NCBI GenBank assembly: GCA_943328505.2 | Contig: CALQAH020000021.1 | Location: 1 to 38,205 of the forward strand | Reading direction: 5' to 3' | Length of the DNA stretch: 38,205 bases | From: Rhizobium sp. Q54 | Lineage (GTDB): Bacteria; Bacteroidota; Bacteroidia; Flavobacteriales; Flavobacteriaceae | In this document: in pieces, positions 13,885-23,345 of the stretch | Layout of the letters: every line of letters begins with the position of its first letter | Position numbering within the stretch: position 1 is the first letter of the stretch | The notes under the pieces: generated by a model | The model's input: only the letters and a program-made list of their open reading frames with translations | Databases searched by the model: none | What the model was told of the DNA's origin: nothing | Position numbers and translations under genes: made by a program

Positions 13885-15807
13885 ATGGCAAACGAAAATA
13901 AATCTAATAATTTCAAATTAAGTCCTTGGTGGCTTTATGGAACATTAATTGTCATCTTTTTGGCAATAGAATTTTTAGGTGGTTCTGGCTTTCAAGAATC
14001 GGCAAAATTAAGTTCTTCAAAATTCAATGAGTATTTGGAAAACGGACAAGTTGAAAAAGTAATTGTTTACAACAAAGTTGAAGCCGAAGTTTACTTGACT
14101 AAAGCCGCTTTAAAAGATAAATCTCAGAAAAAAGTTGCTAAAGATTTACTTGGAAGAGCCAACAAAGGACCACATTATACTTTTGAAATTGGTAACGATG
14201 AACTCTTTCAGAACAAACTTGAAAAAGCAGTTCGTGAAAAAAAATTAAAAGATTTCAATTTTGCTGCGAAAAACAATTGGTCAGATATTCTAATTGGTTT
14301 TTTACCTTTTATTGTACTTATTGGACTTTGGTTTTTTATTATGAGAAGAATGTCTGGTGGCGGTGGCGGTGGTGCTGGTGGACAGATATTTAATATTGGT
14401 AAATCCAAAGCAAAATTATTTGACGAAAAAACCGATTTAAAAACAACCTTTAAAGATGTTGCAGGATTAGAAGGCGCCAAAGAAGAAGTTCAAGAAATAG
14501 TTGAATTTCTTAAAAATCCAGATAAATATACGGCACTTGGCGGAAAAATTCCAAAAGGCGCTTTGCTTGTTGGGCCTCCAGGAACTGGAAAAACATTATT
14601 GGCTAAAGCGGTTGCAGGCGAAGCAAAAGTGCCTTTCTTTTCATTATCGGGTTCCGATTTTGTGGAAATGTTTGTAGGTGTTGGAGCATCTCGAGTTAGA
14701 GATTTATTCAAACAAGCAAAAGATAAATCGCCGGCAATCATCTTCATCGATGAGATAGATGCTGTTGGTAGAGCAAGAGGAAAAAACAATATGTCAGGCG
14801 GTAATGACGAACGTGAAAGCACGTTAAACCAATTGCTAACAGAAATGGATGGTTTCGGAACAAATACACACGTAATCGTACTAGCGGCAACCAATAGAGC
14901 CGATGTTTTGGATAAAGCATTAATGAGAGCTGGACGTTTTGACAGACAAATCTATGTTGATCTCCCAGACGTTCGTGAAAGAGCAGAAATATTTGAAGTG
15001 CATTTAGCGCCACTAAAAAAAGTAGAAGGTTTAGATACCGACTTTTTATCTAAACAAACTCCAGGTTTTTCGGGTGCAGATATTGCCAATGTTTGTAATG
15101 AAGCGGCACTTATAGCTGCCAGACATAATAAAACTGCTGTTGATAAACAAGATTTCTTAGATGCTGTTGATAGAATTGTGGGTGGTTTAGAAAAGAAAAA
15201 CAAAATTGTAACACCATCTGAAAAGAAAGCAATTGCAGTTCACGAAGCAGGGCATGCCACGGTAAGTTGGATGCTAGAGCACGCAGCTCCGTTAATAAAA
15301 GTTACCATTGTCCCTCGAGGTCAAAGTCTGGGTGCAGCATGGTATCTTCCTGAAGAAAGACTTATTGTTAGACCTGATCAAATGTTGGACGAAATGTGTG
15401 CAACAATGGGCGGACGTGCCGCTGAGAAAGTAGTTTTTGACATGATTTCTACAGGTGCTTTGAGCGATTTGGAAAAAGTAACCAAACAAGCACGAGCTAT
15501 GGTAACGATTTATGGCTTGAATGAAAAACTTGGAAACGTAACCTATTATGATTCTTCAGGACAAAATGAATATAATTTTTCAAAACCATATTCTGAAGAA
15601 ACAGCTTTAGTAATTGATAAAGAGATTTCAAATTTAATTGAAGGTCAGTACCAAAGAGCCATCAAAATTTTAGAAGAAAATAAAGAAAAATTGAATCAAT
15701 TGGCAGATATTTTAATCGAAAAAGAAGTTATTTTTAAAGATGATTTGGAATCTATTTTTGGGAAAAGACCTTTTGATACTACTCACGAAGAATTTGCTAC
15801 TGAATAA
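13885..15807 (+). CDS. ftsH: ATP-dependent zinc metalloprotease FtsH
   Basis: At 640 residues this is a full FtsH. Two membrane helices (about 14-33 and 134-153) flank a periplasmic domain. A glycine-rich linker is followed by the AAA+ module with Walker A GPPGTGKT (230-237), Walker [12 protein letters not shown], and the second region of homology around [15 protein letters not shown]. The zinc site is HEAGH at 453-457. The hexamer extracts and degrades membrane and short-lived soluble proteins. A perfect 16-bp terminator follows, separating rsfS-ftsH from the lipid operon. Confidence 0.97.
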   Translation: MANENKSNNFKLSPWWLYGTLIVIFLAIEFLGGSGFQESAKLSSSKFNEYLENGQVEKVIVYNKVEAEVYLTKAALKDKSQKKVAKDLLGRANKGPHYTFEIGNDELFQNKLEKAVREKKLKDFNFAAKNNWSDILIGFLPFIVLIGLWFFIMRRMSGGGGGGAGGQIFNIGKSKAKLFDEKTDLKTTFKDVAGLEGAKEEVQEIVEFLKNPDKYTALGGKIPKGALLVGPPGTGKTLLAKAVAGEAKVPFFSLSGSDFVEMFVGVGASRVRDLFKQAKDKSPAIIFIDEIDAVGRARGKNNMSGGNDERESTLNQLLTEMDGFGTNTHVIVLAATNRADVLDKALMRAGRFDRQIYVDLPDVRERAEIFEVHLAPLKKVEGLDTDFLSKQTPGFSGADIANVCNEAALIAARHNKTAVDKQDFLDAVDRIVGGLEKKNKIVTPSEKKAIAVHEAGHATVSWMLEHAAPLIKVTIVPRGQSLGAAWYLPEERLIVRPDQMLDEMCATMGGRAAEKVVFDMISTGALSDLEKVTKQARAMVTIYGLNEKLGNVTYYDSSGQNEYNFSKPYSEETALVIDKEISNLIEGQYQRAIKILEENKEKLNQLADILIEKEVIFKDDLESIFGKRPFDTTHEEFATE

Positions 15808-15833
15808 TTCGTATTATTTTTAACAAATATTTA

Positions 15834-15874
15834 AAATCTTAATTCAAAAATCACTTTTGAATTAAGATTTTTTT
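15834..15874 (+). terminator. Strong terminator after ftsH
   Basis: A perfect 16-bp stem (15834-15849 with 15855-15870) surrounds loop ATCAC and is followed by a T run. The tail runs directly into the next -7 element. Confidence 0.9.
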
Positions 15875-15881
15875 ATCTTTG
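15874..15881 (+). promoter_or_regulatory. -7 element abutting the ftsH terminator
   Basis: TATCTTTG matches TAnnTTTG, starting at the end of the terminator T run and 44 bases before the LUD gene. A TTG in the stem (15857-15859) is only 14 bases away, short for a -33 element. Confidence 0.55.
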
Positions 15882-15925
15882 AACAATTCCAATTCTCTAT
15901 CACAGATTATACAATTATTAAAATT

Positions 15926-16531
15926 ATGAGTCTTTTCAGAAAAATATTTGGATCTGGCAATAATCCTTCAGATGATGACAACCAGAGTGAATTTAACACA
16001 ACACCTTCAAGTTTTTCACTACTGCCTGTAGATGAGAAGTTTACTTATAATTTTAAGAAAAATGGAGGGAAGTTTATTTACTGTGAAAACCTAAATGAAG
16101 TAAAGGATCAATTTCTAAATATATTAGAAGAAAATGATTGGTTCGAATGTGAAGCCATGTGTTTTGAGCCAAAATTACATAGTATTCTTGATGAAAATAA
16201 ATTACACTATGACAAACCTGAAAATCCAGTTTTCCTTTTTGCAAGTTGTGAAAACCTTATAGCAGAAGAAGGTTCCGTTTTATTTTCATCGAATCAAATC
16301 AAACAAAATAAACCCAACGAATTACCAACAAACATTATTATTTTGGCTACTACAAGTCAAATTTTAGAGGCCAAAAGTGATGGCCTTCGAGTTATAAAAA
16401 AGAAATACGATAAAGATTACCCAACCAATATTACCACAATTAAATATTTTGAAAAAGCAAAAGAAGAGGACTTTCTTCAATATGGAAGTACCGCTAAAAA
16501 TTTATACTTATTGCTTCTAGAAGATTTATAA
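15926..16531 (+). CDS. LUD-domain (LutC-like) protein
   Basis: The 201-residue protein fits the LUD domain seen in LutB/LutC of lactate utilisation, mostly in its second half: AEEGSVLFSSNQIKQNKPNELPTNIIILATTSQILE. No iron-sulfur motif and no other lut genes are present, so a lactate role is not supported. It is the first gene of the cdsA operon, with one base between its stop codon and the cdsA start, and seems to be a conserved companion there. The first 40 residues are acidic and probably disordered. Confidence 0.75.
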   Translation: MSLFRKIFGSGNNPSDDDNQSEFNTTPSSFSLLPVDEKFTYNFKKNGGKFIYCENLNEVKDQFLNILEENDWFECEAMCFEPKLHSILDENKLHYDKPENPVFLFASCENLIAEEGSVLFSSNQIKQNKPNELPTNIIILATTSQILEAKSDGLRVIKKKYDKDYPTNITTIKYFEKAKEEDFLQYGSTAKNLYLLLLEDL

Positions 16532-16532
16532 A

Positions 16533-17423
16533 ATGAATGAAACTTTAAAAAGGGCCATTTCAGGTTTAGTCTATGTAATTTTATTAATTGCGGCTATTAG
16601 TTATTCGACTGAAAGTTACTTTATTTTATTCGGCCTTTTTTTAATTATTGCAGTTTATGAATTTTGTAGTTTAATTCAAATTCATAAAGTTTTCCCTCTA
16701 CTTTTAGCAACACTTTTATATACAATTGTAACATTACTTTGTTATTATAAAAACGAAACTGAAGCTTTTTTAAGTAATGTTTTGAATAAGCAGATAGGTT
16801 TAACTGTGAATTGTAATCAATTAAATATTGTTTTATTAGTTATTACGCTTGTAATATCTGTAAAGTGTATCCTTTTTCTTTTTTATGACAATATTCAAAA
16901 AATAAGTACTTCTTCTAAATATTTGTACTTATTGGGTTATATAACACTCCCTTTTGTATTTATTACAAAAATTTCATTTGGGATAAATGGTTATAACCCT
17001 AAAATTATCATTGGACTTTTCATCCTGATTTGGACCAATGACACCTTTGCATATATCGTCGGAAAATCAATTGGCAAACACAAACTATTTGAACGGGTTT
17101 CACCAAAAAAAACAATCGAAGGCTTTTTTGGCGGGATTTTTTTTGGCGTTATTGCTGGAATTTTAATCTCTAAATTTTACATTAAGGCTAGTCCCGAATT
17201 TAGTACAAAATCAATTTTAATTTGGATAACAATTGCATTAATTGTTGGTGTTTTAGGAACAACTGGCGATTTAATCGAATCTAAATTTAAACGTATTGCT
17301 GGTGTAAAAGACAGTGGAAAAATAATGCCTGGGCATGGAGGTGTTTTAGATCGACTAGATAGTATTATATTTGTAGCACCAATTATTTATTTATTATATC
17401 AAATACTATATTATGTTTCATAA
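16533..17423 (+). CDS. cdsA: Phosphatidate cytidylyltransferase
   Basis: This 296-residue integral membrane protein has about eight hydrophobic segments. The family signature sits near the C-terminus, at SKFKRIAGVKDSGKIMPGHGGVLDRLDS, with its conserved Asp and Gly residues. It converts phosphatidic acid and CTP to CDP-diacylglycerol, the branch point of phospholipid synthesis. The psd gene overlaps its end by 11 bases, so translation is coupled. Confidence 0.95.
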   Translation: MNETLKRAISGLVYVILLIAAISYSTESYFILFGLFLIIAVYEFCSLIQIHKVFPLLLATLLYTIVTLLCYYKNETEAFLSNVLNKQIGLTVNCNQLNIVLLVITLVISVKCILFLFYDNIQKISTSSKYLYLLGYITLPFVFITKISFGINGYNPKIIIGLFILIWTNDTFAYIVGKSIGKHKLFERVSPKKTIEGFFGGIFFGVIAGILISKFYIKASPEFSTKSILIWITIALIVGVLGTTGDLIESKFKRIAGVKDSGKIMPGHGGVLDRLDSIIFVAPIIYLLYQILYYVS

Positions 17424-18066
17424 AGAAGGTGCAAAAATTATTTTAATAGCAACAACATTAACGGTTGCTATCTTACTTTTATCAGATCAATTTATTGCAG
17501 TATATTGGATTCAAAAAACAGTCCAAATTCTTACCTTAGGATTTTTAATCTTGATTTTGCAATTTTTTAGAAATCCTGTCAGAAATGTTATCATCAACGA
17601 TAACCATATTATTGCACCCGTTGATGGAAAAATAGTTGTTATTGAAGAAGTATTTGAAAGCGAATATTTTAACGATAAAAGAATGCAAGTGTCTATTTTT
17701 ATGTCGCCTATAAATGTTCATGTCACACGATATGCAGCTAATGGTAAAATCAATTTTAGTAAATACCATCCTGGAAAATATTTAGTAGCTTGGCATCCTA
17801 AAGCCAGTACCGAAAACGAACGAACAACGGTTGTTATTGAAACAAAAGTCTTTGGAGAAATTCTTTATCGTCAAATTGCTGGAGCTTTAGCTAGACGAAT
17901 TGTTAACTATGCCGAAGAAGGAATGCAAGTGGTTCAAGGCGAAGATGCTGGATTTATTAAATTTGGATCTCGAGTTGATTTATTTTTTCCAGTTGGAACA
18001 ACTATAAATGTACAATTAAATCAAACCGCCGTTGGCGGAGAAACTATTATAGCAATAAAGTCTTAA
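17413..18066 (+). CDS. psd: Phosphatidylserine decarboxylase-related protein
   Basis: At 217 residues this is the short form of Psd, typical of Bacteroidetes. Two hydrophobic N-terminal stretches anchor it. The autocatalytic site is the Gly185-Ser186 pair in FIKFGSRVDLFF, with Asp71 (APVDGKI) and His103 (PINVHVTR) as partners. Self-cleavage creates the pyruvoyl group that decarboxylates phosphatidylserine to phosphatidylethanolamine. No phosphatidylserine synthase gene is in the window. The stop codon is followed directly by the ATG of the next gene. Confidence 0.92.
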   Translation: MFHKEGAKIILIATTLTVAILLLSDQFIAVYWIQKTVQILTLGFLILILQFFRNPVRNVIINDNHIIAPVDGKIVVIEEVFESEYFNDKRMQVSIFMSPINVHVTRYAANGKINFSKYHPGKYLVAWHPKASTENERTTVVIETKVFGEILYRQIAGALARRIVNYAEEGMQVVQGEDAGFIKFGSRVDLFFPVGTTINVQLNQTAVGGETIIAIKS

Positions 18067-18339
18067 ATGACAGAAAAAGATTTAGATACACGCTTTCAAG
18101 AAGCTGTTGATATAGCTTCAAATATGACTCAAGCATCGCTACCTCAAGATGTTCAATTGCGCCTTTATGCCTATTACAAACAAGCTACATCGGGAATGAT
18201 TGAAAATACTTATAGTCCAAACTTCGATTTACGCAATGCTTTCAAAACCAATGCTTGGATGCAAATTAGTCATTTATCCATTGATGAAGCAAAACTTCTA
18301 TATATAGAAGCAATACAATCATTAGCAAACCAAAAATAA
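18067..18339 (+). CDS. Acyl-CoA-binding protein
   Basis: The 90-residue protein matches the ACBP four-helix family along its whole length. The signature LRLYAYYKQATSGMIE is present, with Tyr and Lys residues that contact the CoA nucleotide, followed by NAFKTNAWMQISHLSIDEAKLLYIEAI. ACBPs bind long-chain acyl-CoA in the cytosol. They are universal in eukaryotes and patchy in bacteria. The gene begins immediately after the psd stop codon (TAAATG), and the context suggests buffering or delivery of acyl-CoA for membrane lipid synthesis. Confidence 0.93.
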   Translation: MTEKDLDTRFQEAVDIASNMTQASLPQDVQLRLYAYYKQATSGMIENTYSPNFDLRNAFKTNAWMQISHLSIDEAKLLYIEAIQSLANQK

Positions 18340-18346
18340 CTTTATA

Positions 18347-19123
18347 ATGAAACAATTGTTTTCAATAGTATTAGTCATAGTTCTTGCTATTTCTTTACCA
18401 TCCTGTAATAGAAAAAAACTTCAAGAAGTAGTTGAAGTTCCTTTACCAACCGCTACAGAGAAAATGACAATTGGTCATCCCGATGATGTAAATGCAGAAG
18501 ATGGACAATTTGATATTGTGAAATTACCCTACGAATACACTGCATTAGCTCCAAGCATTGATGCCTTGACCATGGAAATGCATTTCTCTAAACATTATTT
18601 AACCTATACCAATAATCTGAATAAAGTGGTAGCCGAAGATCCTAATTTAGTTGATTTATCTATTGAAGATATCTTAACCAAGCTAGATTTAAACAATGCT
18701 GAATTAAGAAATAATGCTGGTGGATATTACAATCATGGCTTTTTTTGGGAAAGCATGACGCCAAAAGGTGGTGGAACTCCAAAAGATTCAATTGCCATTA
18801 CCATTGATAGAGATTTTGGTTCTTTTGAAGCTTTTAAAACACAATTTATTATAGCGGCAGAAAAACAATTCGGTTCTGGCTGGGCATGGCTTGTTGTGGA
18901 TAAAAGTGGAAAACTTCAAGTTACAGGTACACCTAATCAAGATAATCCTTTGATGCTAAAACAAATCATTTCGGGAAAGCCCTTATTAGCTCTTGATGTT
19001 TGGGAACACGCCTATTATTTAGGGTATCAATACAAAAGAAAAAAATATATTGAAGCATTTTTTGATGTCATTAATTGGAAAAAAGTCTCCGAAAGGTATG
19101 AAGAAGCCATTGCAAAGAAGTAA
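18347..19123 (+). CDS. Exported Fe/Mn-type superoxide dismutase lipoprotein
   Basis: The 258-residue protein starts with a lipoprotein signal and lipobox ending at Cys20 (SLPSC). A linker of about 35 residues leads to a complete SOD domain. The metal ligands are His79, His130, Asp217 and His221 (in EMHFSKHY, YYNHGFFW and DVWEHAYY). Gly in NNAGGYYNH and Gln198 in PNQDNPLM favour the manganese-type or cambialistic group. It would be anchored at the cell envelope and remove superoxide outside the cytoplasm. It follows the acyl-CoA-binding gene by seven bases. Confidence 0.93.
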   Translation: MKQLFSIVLVIVLAISLPSCNRKKLQEVVEVPLPTATEKMTIGHPDDVNAEDGQFDIVKLPYEYTALAPSIDALTMEMHFSKHYLTYTNNLNKVVAEDPNLVDLSIEDILTKLDLNNAELRNNAGGYYNHGFFWESMTPKGGGTPKDSIAITIDRDFGSFEAFKTQFIIAAEKQFGSGWAWLVVDKSGKLQVTGTPNQDNPLMLKQIISGKPLLALDVWEHAYYLGYQYKRKKYIEAFFDVINWKKVSERYEEAIAKK

Positions 19124-19186
19124 AGGTTTATTAAAATAGTAATACATCTCTGGCATGATTGAAAAAAAAATCAAAAAAATAAACCG

Positions 19187-19194
19187 TACCTTTG
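19187..19194 (+). promoter_or_regulatory. -7 element of the NYN-LOTUS gene
   Basis: TACCTTTG matches TAnnTTTG, 38 bases upstream of the start codon. TTG at 19159-19161 gives a spacer of 25 bases, slightly long. Confidence 0.55.
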
Positions 19195-19232
19195 AATGAC
19201 AACTACTATTTATTTTGTTGTAATTAAAAATC

Positions 19233-19994
19233 ATGGAAACCAAAAAAGAACTCAAATTTGCAGTATTAATTGATGCTGACAATGTACCCTATTCAAACGT
19301 TAAAGAGATGTTTGAAGAAATAGCCAAATATGGCATTCCTACTTTTAAACGAATTTATGCCGACTGGACAAAACCAACTGTTTCGGGTTGGAAAAATGTA
19401 CTTCTAGAAAACGCTATTACACCTATTCAACAATACAGTTATTCTTCAGGAAAAAATTCCTCCGATAGTGCCTTGATTATTGATGCAATGGATATCTTAT
19501 ATACTGGAAATGTGGATGGTTTTTGTATTGTTTCCAGCGATAGCGATTTTACCCGATTGGCAACCCGACTCCGGGAAGCAGGCATGAAAGTAATTGGCAT
19601 AGGCGAAAAGAAAACACTCAACGCTTTTATAACCGCTTGCGATAAATTTATATATATCGAAATTTTGAAGCCACAAACCTCCCATCAAGAGGAAAGCACT
19701 ACTAAAAAAGTTTCCAAAAAAACTGTCGCTATCAAAAACGAGCCATTGAGTCAAATGAACCCTCGTATTATCAAACTTTTTTCCGGCAGTATTAATGACT
19801 TAGCCGATGAAAATGGTTGGACGTTTCTTGGCGATCTTGGCAATCTTATGCTTAAGAAAAAACCCGATTTTGATTCCAGAAATTATGGATTTCCAAAGCT
19901 TTTACCTTTAATTAAAAGCATGGATAGCATTGAAATTGAAGAGCGAGAAAGCGGTAAAGGAAATATTAAACATATTTATATTAGGAATAAATAA
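19233..19994 (+). CDS. NYN-domain ribonuclease-like protein with C-terminal LOTUS/OST-HTH domain
   Basis: Residues 8-145 of 253 form a NYN (PIN-like) nuclease domain. The acidic residues Asp14 and Asp16 (LIDADN), Asp78 in NSSDSALI, and Asp103/Asp105 in SSDSDFTRLA are placed for metal binding. A Lys-rich linker follows, then a winged-helix OST-HTH/LOTUS domain (about 175-253). Eukaryotic relatives such as MARF1 pair the same two domains to cleave RNA. The bacterial target is unknown. It stands alone with its own promoter. Confidence 0.88.
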   Translation: METKKELKFAVLIDADNVPYSNVKEMFEEIAKYGIPTFKRIYADWTKPTVSGWKNVLLENAITPIQQYSYSSGKNSSDSALIIDAMDILYTGNVDGFCIVSSDSDFTRLATRLREAGMKVIGIGEKKTLNAFITACDKFIYIEILKPQTSHQEESTTKKVSKKTVAIKNEPLSQMNPRIIKLFSGSINDLADENGWTFLGDLGNLMLKKKPDFDSRNYGFPKLLPLIKSMDSIEIEERESGKGNIKHIYIRNK

Positions 19995-20068
19995 TTATAT
20001 AAAATTATTTTAGAAATTGTTTTTCTAATAAAACATTTACACCCTAAATCTAAATAAGATTAAATTAT

Positions 20069-20662
20069 TTATTCCACAATCCAAAGTAAAACAGAACTTT
20101 TTGTTCGTTGCAATTTAGCATCCAAAATCCTCATAAAATCATCCGAAACGGCAGGACAACCCCAACTTAGTGGTGAAACTTGTGGATAAATCTCTTCGTT
20201 GGAAACCGCATCCCAAGAATGCAAAACTACCACTCTATTCATAGCATTTGAATTGGTTTTTTCCAAACCGTGCAACCAATATTTTACATGTATTCCCCAA
20301 CCGCTATAATCCCTTTTTCCTATTCGATATTTTCCTTTCATCGAACAATGACTATTGGTTGTATTGCTAAATTTGGCTTTCTCCCATTTGTCAGGATTAT
20401 CGTCAAACTTATCACAACTACCATGGGTTACCAAATTTTTATCGGTTACTTTTTTTCCTGTAAAATCATATACAAAAAATCGATGCTTACCCGATGGCAA
20501 ACTTAAATCCAATAAAAAATAATATTTTTCATTAAAATTATTGGCTTTACAAAATACTAATGCTTCATTATGTATTTTGGAATAATCCTTTTTAACAAGT
20601 CTTTTTTCTGAATTATTACAACATGCAAAACTCAATAACATGAGTAAAATTATTTTTTTCAT
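20069..20662 (-). CDS. Lipoprotein of the murein L,D-transpeptidase catalytic domain family
   Basis: The 197-residue protein starts with a signal peptide ending in FACC (Cys14/15), probably a lipoprotein. The C-terminal part carries VVLHSWDAV (His148) and SPLSWGCPAVS with Cys169, the His/Cys pair of YkuD-type L,D-transpeptidases in the variant family (YkuD_2). Members may crosslink peptidoglycan or attach proteins; activity has not been shown for most of them. It converges with the NYN gene and is divergent from the DUF1800 gene. Confidence 0.85.
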   Translation of the reverse strand: MKKIILLMLLSFACCNNSEKRLVKKDYSKIHNEALVFCKANNFNEKYYFLLDLSLPSGKHRFFVYDFTGKKVTDKNLVTHGSCDKFDDNPDKWEKAKFSNTTNSHCSMKGKYRIGKRDYSGWGIHVKYWLHGLEKTNSNAMNRVVVLHSWDAVSNEEIYPQVSPLSWGCPAVSDDFMRILDAKLQRTKSSVLLWIVE

Positions 20663-20754
20663 AACGCTCCGTTTAGAACTATAACTTTTATTTTTATAAA
20701 TTATTTAAACCATCCGTGTTAAATAAAGTCTAAATTTATACCAACATCATTATC

Positions 20755-22152
20755 ATGAATAAAAGCAATCTGTGGTCATTACGTTTAGGCTTTTCAAACA
20801 AACAAGCTCTTGAAATTGAAAAAAATGGCATTGAAAAATTCATTCAAAAATCAATGAATTTGAATGTCTCCAATGATATTCCCGATTTTTTAAACGATGA
20901 GCCTAAAACCATTGCTGAACTTAAGGCATTACGCCAAAGCATAAAAAATGCAGATAGCGAGGAACAAAAAAAAATTCTCAAACAACAGTTAAAAAAAGGG
21001 ATTCAACTCAAAACATGGTGGATTGATAGAATACGAACCGAAGAATATCCACTTCGAGAAAAGATGGTAGGCTTTTGGCACAATCATTTTGTTTGTACAC
21101 TTCAAAAAGTAAAATCAAGTTATTGGATCTACCAACAAAATTATCTTTTAAGAGAAAACGCATTTGGCAATTTCAAACAATTAACAAAAGTCATGTTGCA
21201 AACCAATGCCATGGTACGCTACTTGGACAACGTTGACAATAAGAAAGATAAAATTAATGAAAACTTAAGTCGTGAGCTATTGGAATTATTCACGCTTGGT
21301 ATTGGAAATTACACCGAAGAGGATATAAAAAATGGAGCCAAAGCACTTGCCGGTTTGGGCTTAGGTGAAATGGATGCAACCTACCGACCTTTTTTTGAAG
21401 ACAACACTATCAAAACCTATTTTGGAAAAACAGGAAACTTCAAAGTCGATGACTTAGTAGATATTATTTTTGAACAAAAAAACATTCCGTATCTAATCAC
21501 TAGAAAAATATTAAAGTGGTTTATTTATGACAACCCTTCAGAAGAATTAGTAACTTATTATGGTGATTATTTACGAAAAATGAATTTCGAAATTGAGCCA
21601 TTATTAATGAAAATTTTTACTGAAGAATATACCAAAGAAAACTCTGGAAGTAAGATAAAAGATCCTTTGGTATATTTATTACAAATTACAGAAGAGCTTC
21701 AAATAAAAGAAATTTCTAGCATTTTGATTATTTTTTTCTGCAAACAACAAGGAATGGATTTGTTCAATCAACCCAATGTTAAAGGTTGGATTGGGGGCAA
21801 TTCATGGCTGAGTTCTCAAATTTATTTGCAACGAAACAACACTTCCGATTTATTATGTAGCGGAAGAAACATCAATCGAAAAGCATTAAATGCAATTCCA
21901 GAAAATGATGAACAAACCGAATTAACATTCGAAAAGATAGAACCAAAAATCGATTTTGATACGAATGCCAACAATAAAAAAATCATTGCTCAATTAAGTA
22001 ACCGATTATTATTCCAAGTCGATGAATCGATGCAAAAAGACATGGAAAATCTATTAAAATATGATTTCGATGCTAGAAGTGAAAATGCTAATCAAGCCGT
22101 ATTAAGATTGTTCAATTATATCAGCAAAACGCCAGAATACCAATTGATTTAA
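20755..22152 (+). CDS. DUF1800 family protein
   Basis: The 465-residue protein matches the DUF1800 family. It has the REKMVGFWHNHFVCTLQKVKSSYW block, then the LSRELLELFTLGIGNYTEEDIKNGAKALAG block and the GWIGGNSWLS segment near residue 345. Function is unknown. It begins without a clear signal peptide. It is followed ten bases later by a DUF1501 gene, the standard partner of this family. A near -7 match (TAAATTTA) lies shortly upstream. Confidence 0.88.
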   Translation: MNKSNLWSLRLGFSNKQALEIEKNGIEKFIQKSMNLNVSNDIPDFLNDEPKTIAELKALRQSIKNADSEEQKKILKQQLKKGIQLKTWWIDRIRTEEYPLREKMVGFWHNHFVCTLQKVKSSYWIYQQNYLLRENAFGNFKQLTKVMLQTNAMVRYLDNVDNKKDKINENLSRELLELFTLGIGNYTEEDIKNGAKALAGLGLGEMDATYRPFFEDNTIKTYFGKTGNFKVDDLVDIIFEQKNIPYLITRKILKWFIYDNPSEELVTYYGDYLRKMNFEIEPLLMKIFTEEYTKENSGSKIKDPLVYLLQITEELQIKEISSILIIFFCKQQGMDLFNQPNVKGWIGGNSWLSSQIYLQRNNTSDLLCSGRNINRKALNAIPENDEQTELTFEKIEPKIDFDTNANNKKIIAQLSNRLLFQVDESMQKDMENLLKYDFDARSENANQAVLRLFNYISKTPEYQLI

Positions 22153-22162
22153 TACTTCGATT

Positions 22163-23329
22163 ATGAACAGAAGAAATTTTTTAACCCTAACAGGAACCTT
22201 TACAGGAGGCACATTACTCCTACCCGATTTTCTTCACGCTTTTGGATCACAAAAGAGTTTAGTGATTGGAGAACAATGTTTGGTATTTATACAACTCAAT
22301 GGAGGAAACGATGGATTAAATACCTTCATCCCATACGAAGATGCTTTGTATTATGATTCGCGACCAAAAATTGCAATTTCCAAAGAGGATGTTATTTCCA
22401 AAAACAAAGGAATGGCTTTACATCCAGCGTTAAAAAGTTTTGCCACCATGCAACAAAATGGAGACTTAACTATTATCCAAAATGTTGGTTATCCAGAACC
22501 CAATCGTTCGCATTTTCGAAGTCAAGAAATTTGGCAAACTGCCTCAAATTCTAATCAATATTTGAATGAAGGTTGGTTGGGACGCTATCTCGATTTACAA
22601 TGCAAAGAACATCAACCTACAGCCAGTGTCAACTTTGACAGCATAGATACTTTATCATTAAAAGGAAAAGAACCCAATGCAATTACAATAAAAGACCCAA
22701 ATCGTTTCAAAACAAGAAATGAAATAGATGATACTGTCAAATTATCAGACAATCCACAATTGGATTTTGTGCGCAAAATTGCCAATTCTGTTTCCGAAGG
22801 TTCCGATGAAATTCAAAAAGCGTTAGCCAAATCCAATGCTGAATTGACTTATCCTAAAACAGGTTTAGCCAAAAATCTTGGATGGATTGCCCGACTCATT
22901 AAAGGCAATTTAAATTCAAAAGTGTATTATACTTCACTTGGTGGATTTGACACCCATGATAATCAACTTGCGATTCACCAACGCAATCTAACTGAATTAA
23001 ATGACGCTCTATTTGCTTTTTATACCGATTTAAAAAAAGCGCAGCTACTACAAAATGTTACTATTGTAGTGTTTTCTGAATTTGGAAGACGTGTAAAAGA
23101 CAATGGCAATGGCACCGACCATGGAACTGCAGCTCCAATGTTTGTCATTGGCGGAAACAACAAAGGAAAAATTATCGGTAATAATCCCAATCTTTATGAT
23201 TTAGACAAAGGTGATTTGAAACATGAAGTAGATTTTCGTTCGGTTTATGCTTCACTATTACAAAATAAAATGAACTTTGATTCTTCAAAAATAGGCATCA
23301 ATAACAACCCTTTAAACGGACTTTTTTAA
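22163..23329 (+). CDS. DUF1501 family protein with Tat-type signal
   Basis: The 388-residue protein begins MNRRNFLTLTGTFTGG, a twin-arginine export signal. The body matches DUF1501, a family in the alkaline phosphatase/sulfatase superfamily: LVFIQLNGGNDGLNTFIPY near the start, GFDTHDNQ in the middle, and VFSEFGRRVKDNGNGTDHGTAAP toward the end, the last providing Asp/His metal ligands. Substrate is unknown. It is always found beside DUF1800 genes as far as I know, and the two probably act together in the envelope. Confidence 0.9.
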   Translation: MNRRNFLTLTGTFTGGTLLLPDFLHAFGSQKSLVIGEQCLVFIQLNGGNDGLNTFIPYEDALYYDSRPKIAISKEDVISKNKGMALHPALKSFATMQQNGDLTIIQNVGYPEPNRSHFRSQEIWQTASNSNQYLNEGWLGRYLDLQCKEHQPTASVNFDSIDTLSLKGKEPNAITIKDPNRFKTRNEIDDTVKLSDNPQLDFVRKIANSVSEGSDEIQKALAKSNAELTYPKTGLAKNLGWIARLIKGNLNSKVYYTSLGGFDTHDNQLAIHQRNLTELNDALFAFYTDLKKAQLLQNVTIVVFSEFGRRVKDNGNGTDHGTAAPMFVIGGNNKGKIIGNNPNLYDLDKGDLKHEVDFRSVYASLLQNKMNFDSSKIGINNNPLNGLF

Positions 23330-23345
23330 AAACTAAATAGTAATT

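Noticed and set aside
14208..15489. Several minus-strand frames inside ftsH
   Set aside because: They are antisense shadows of a highly conserved gene.
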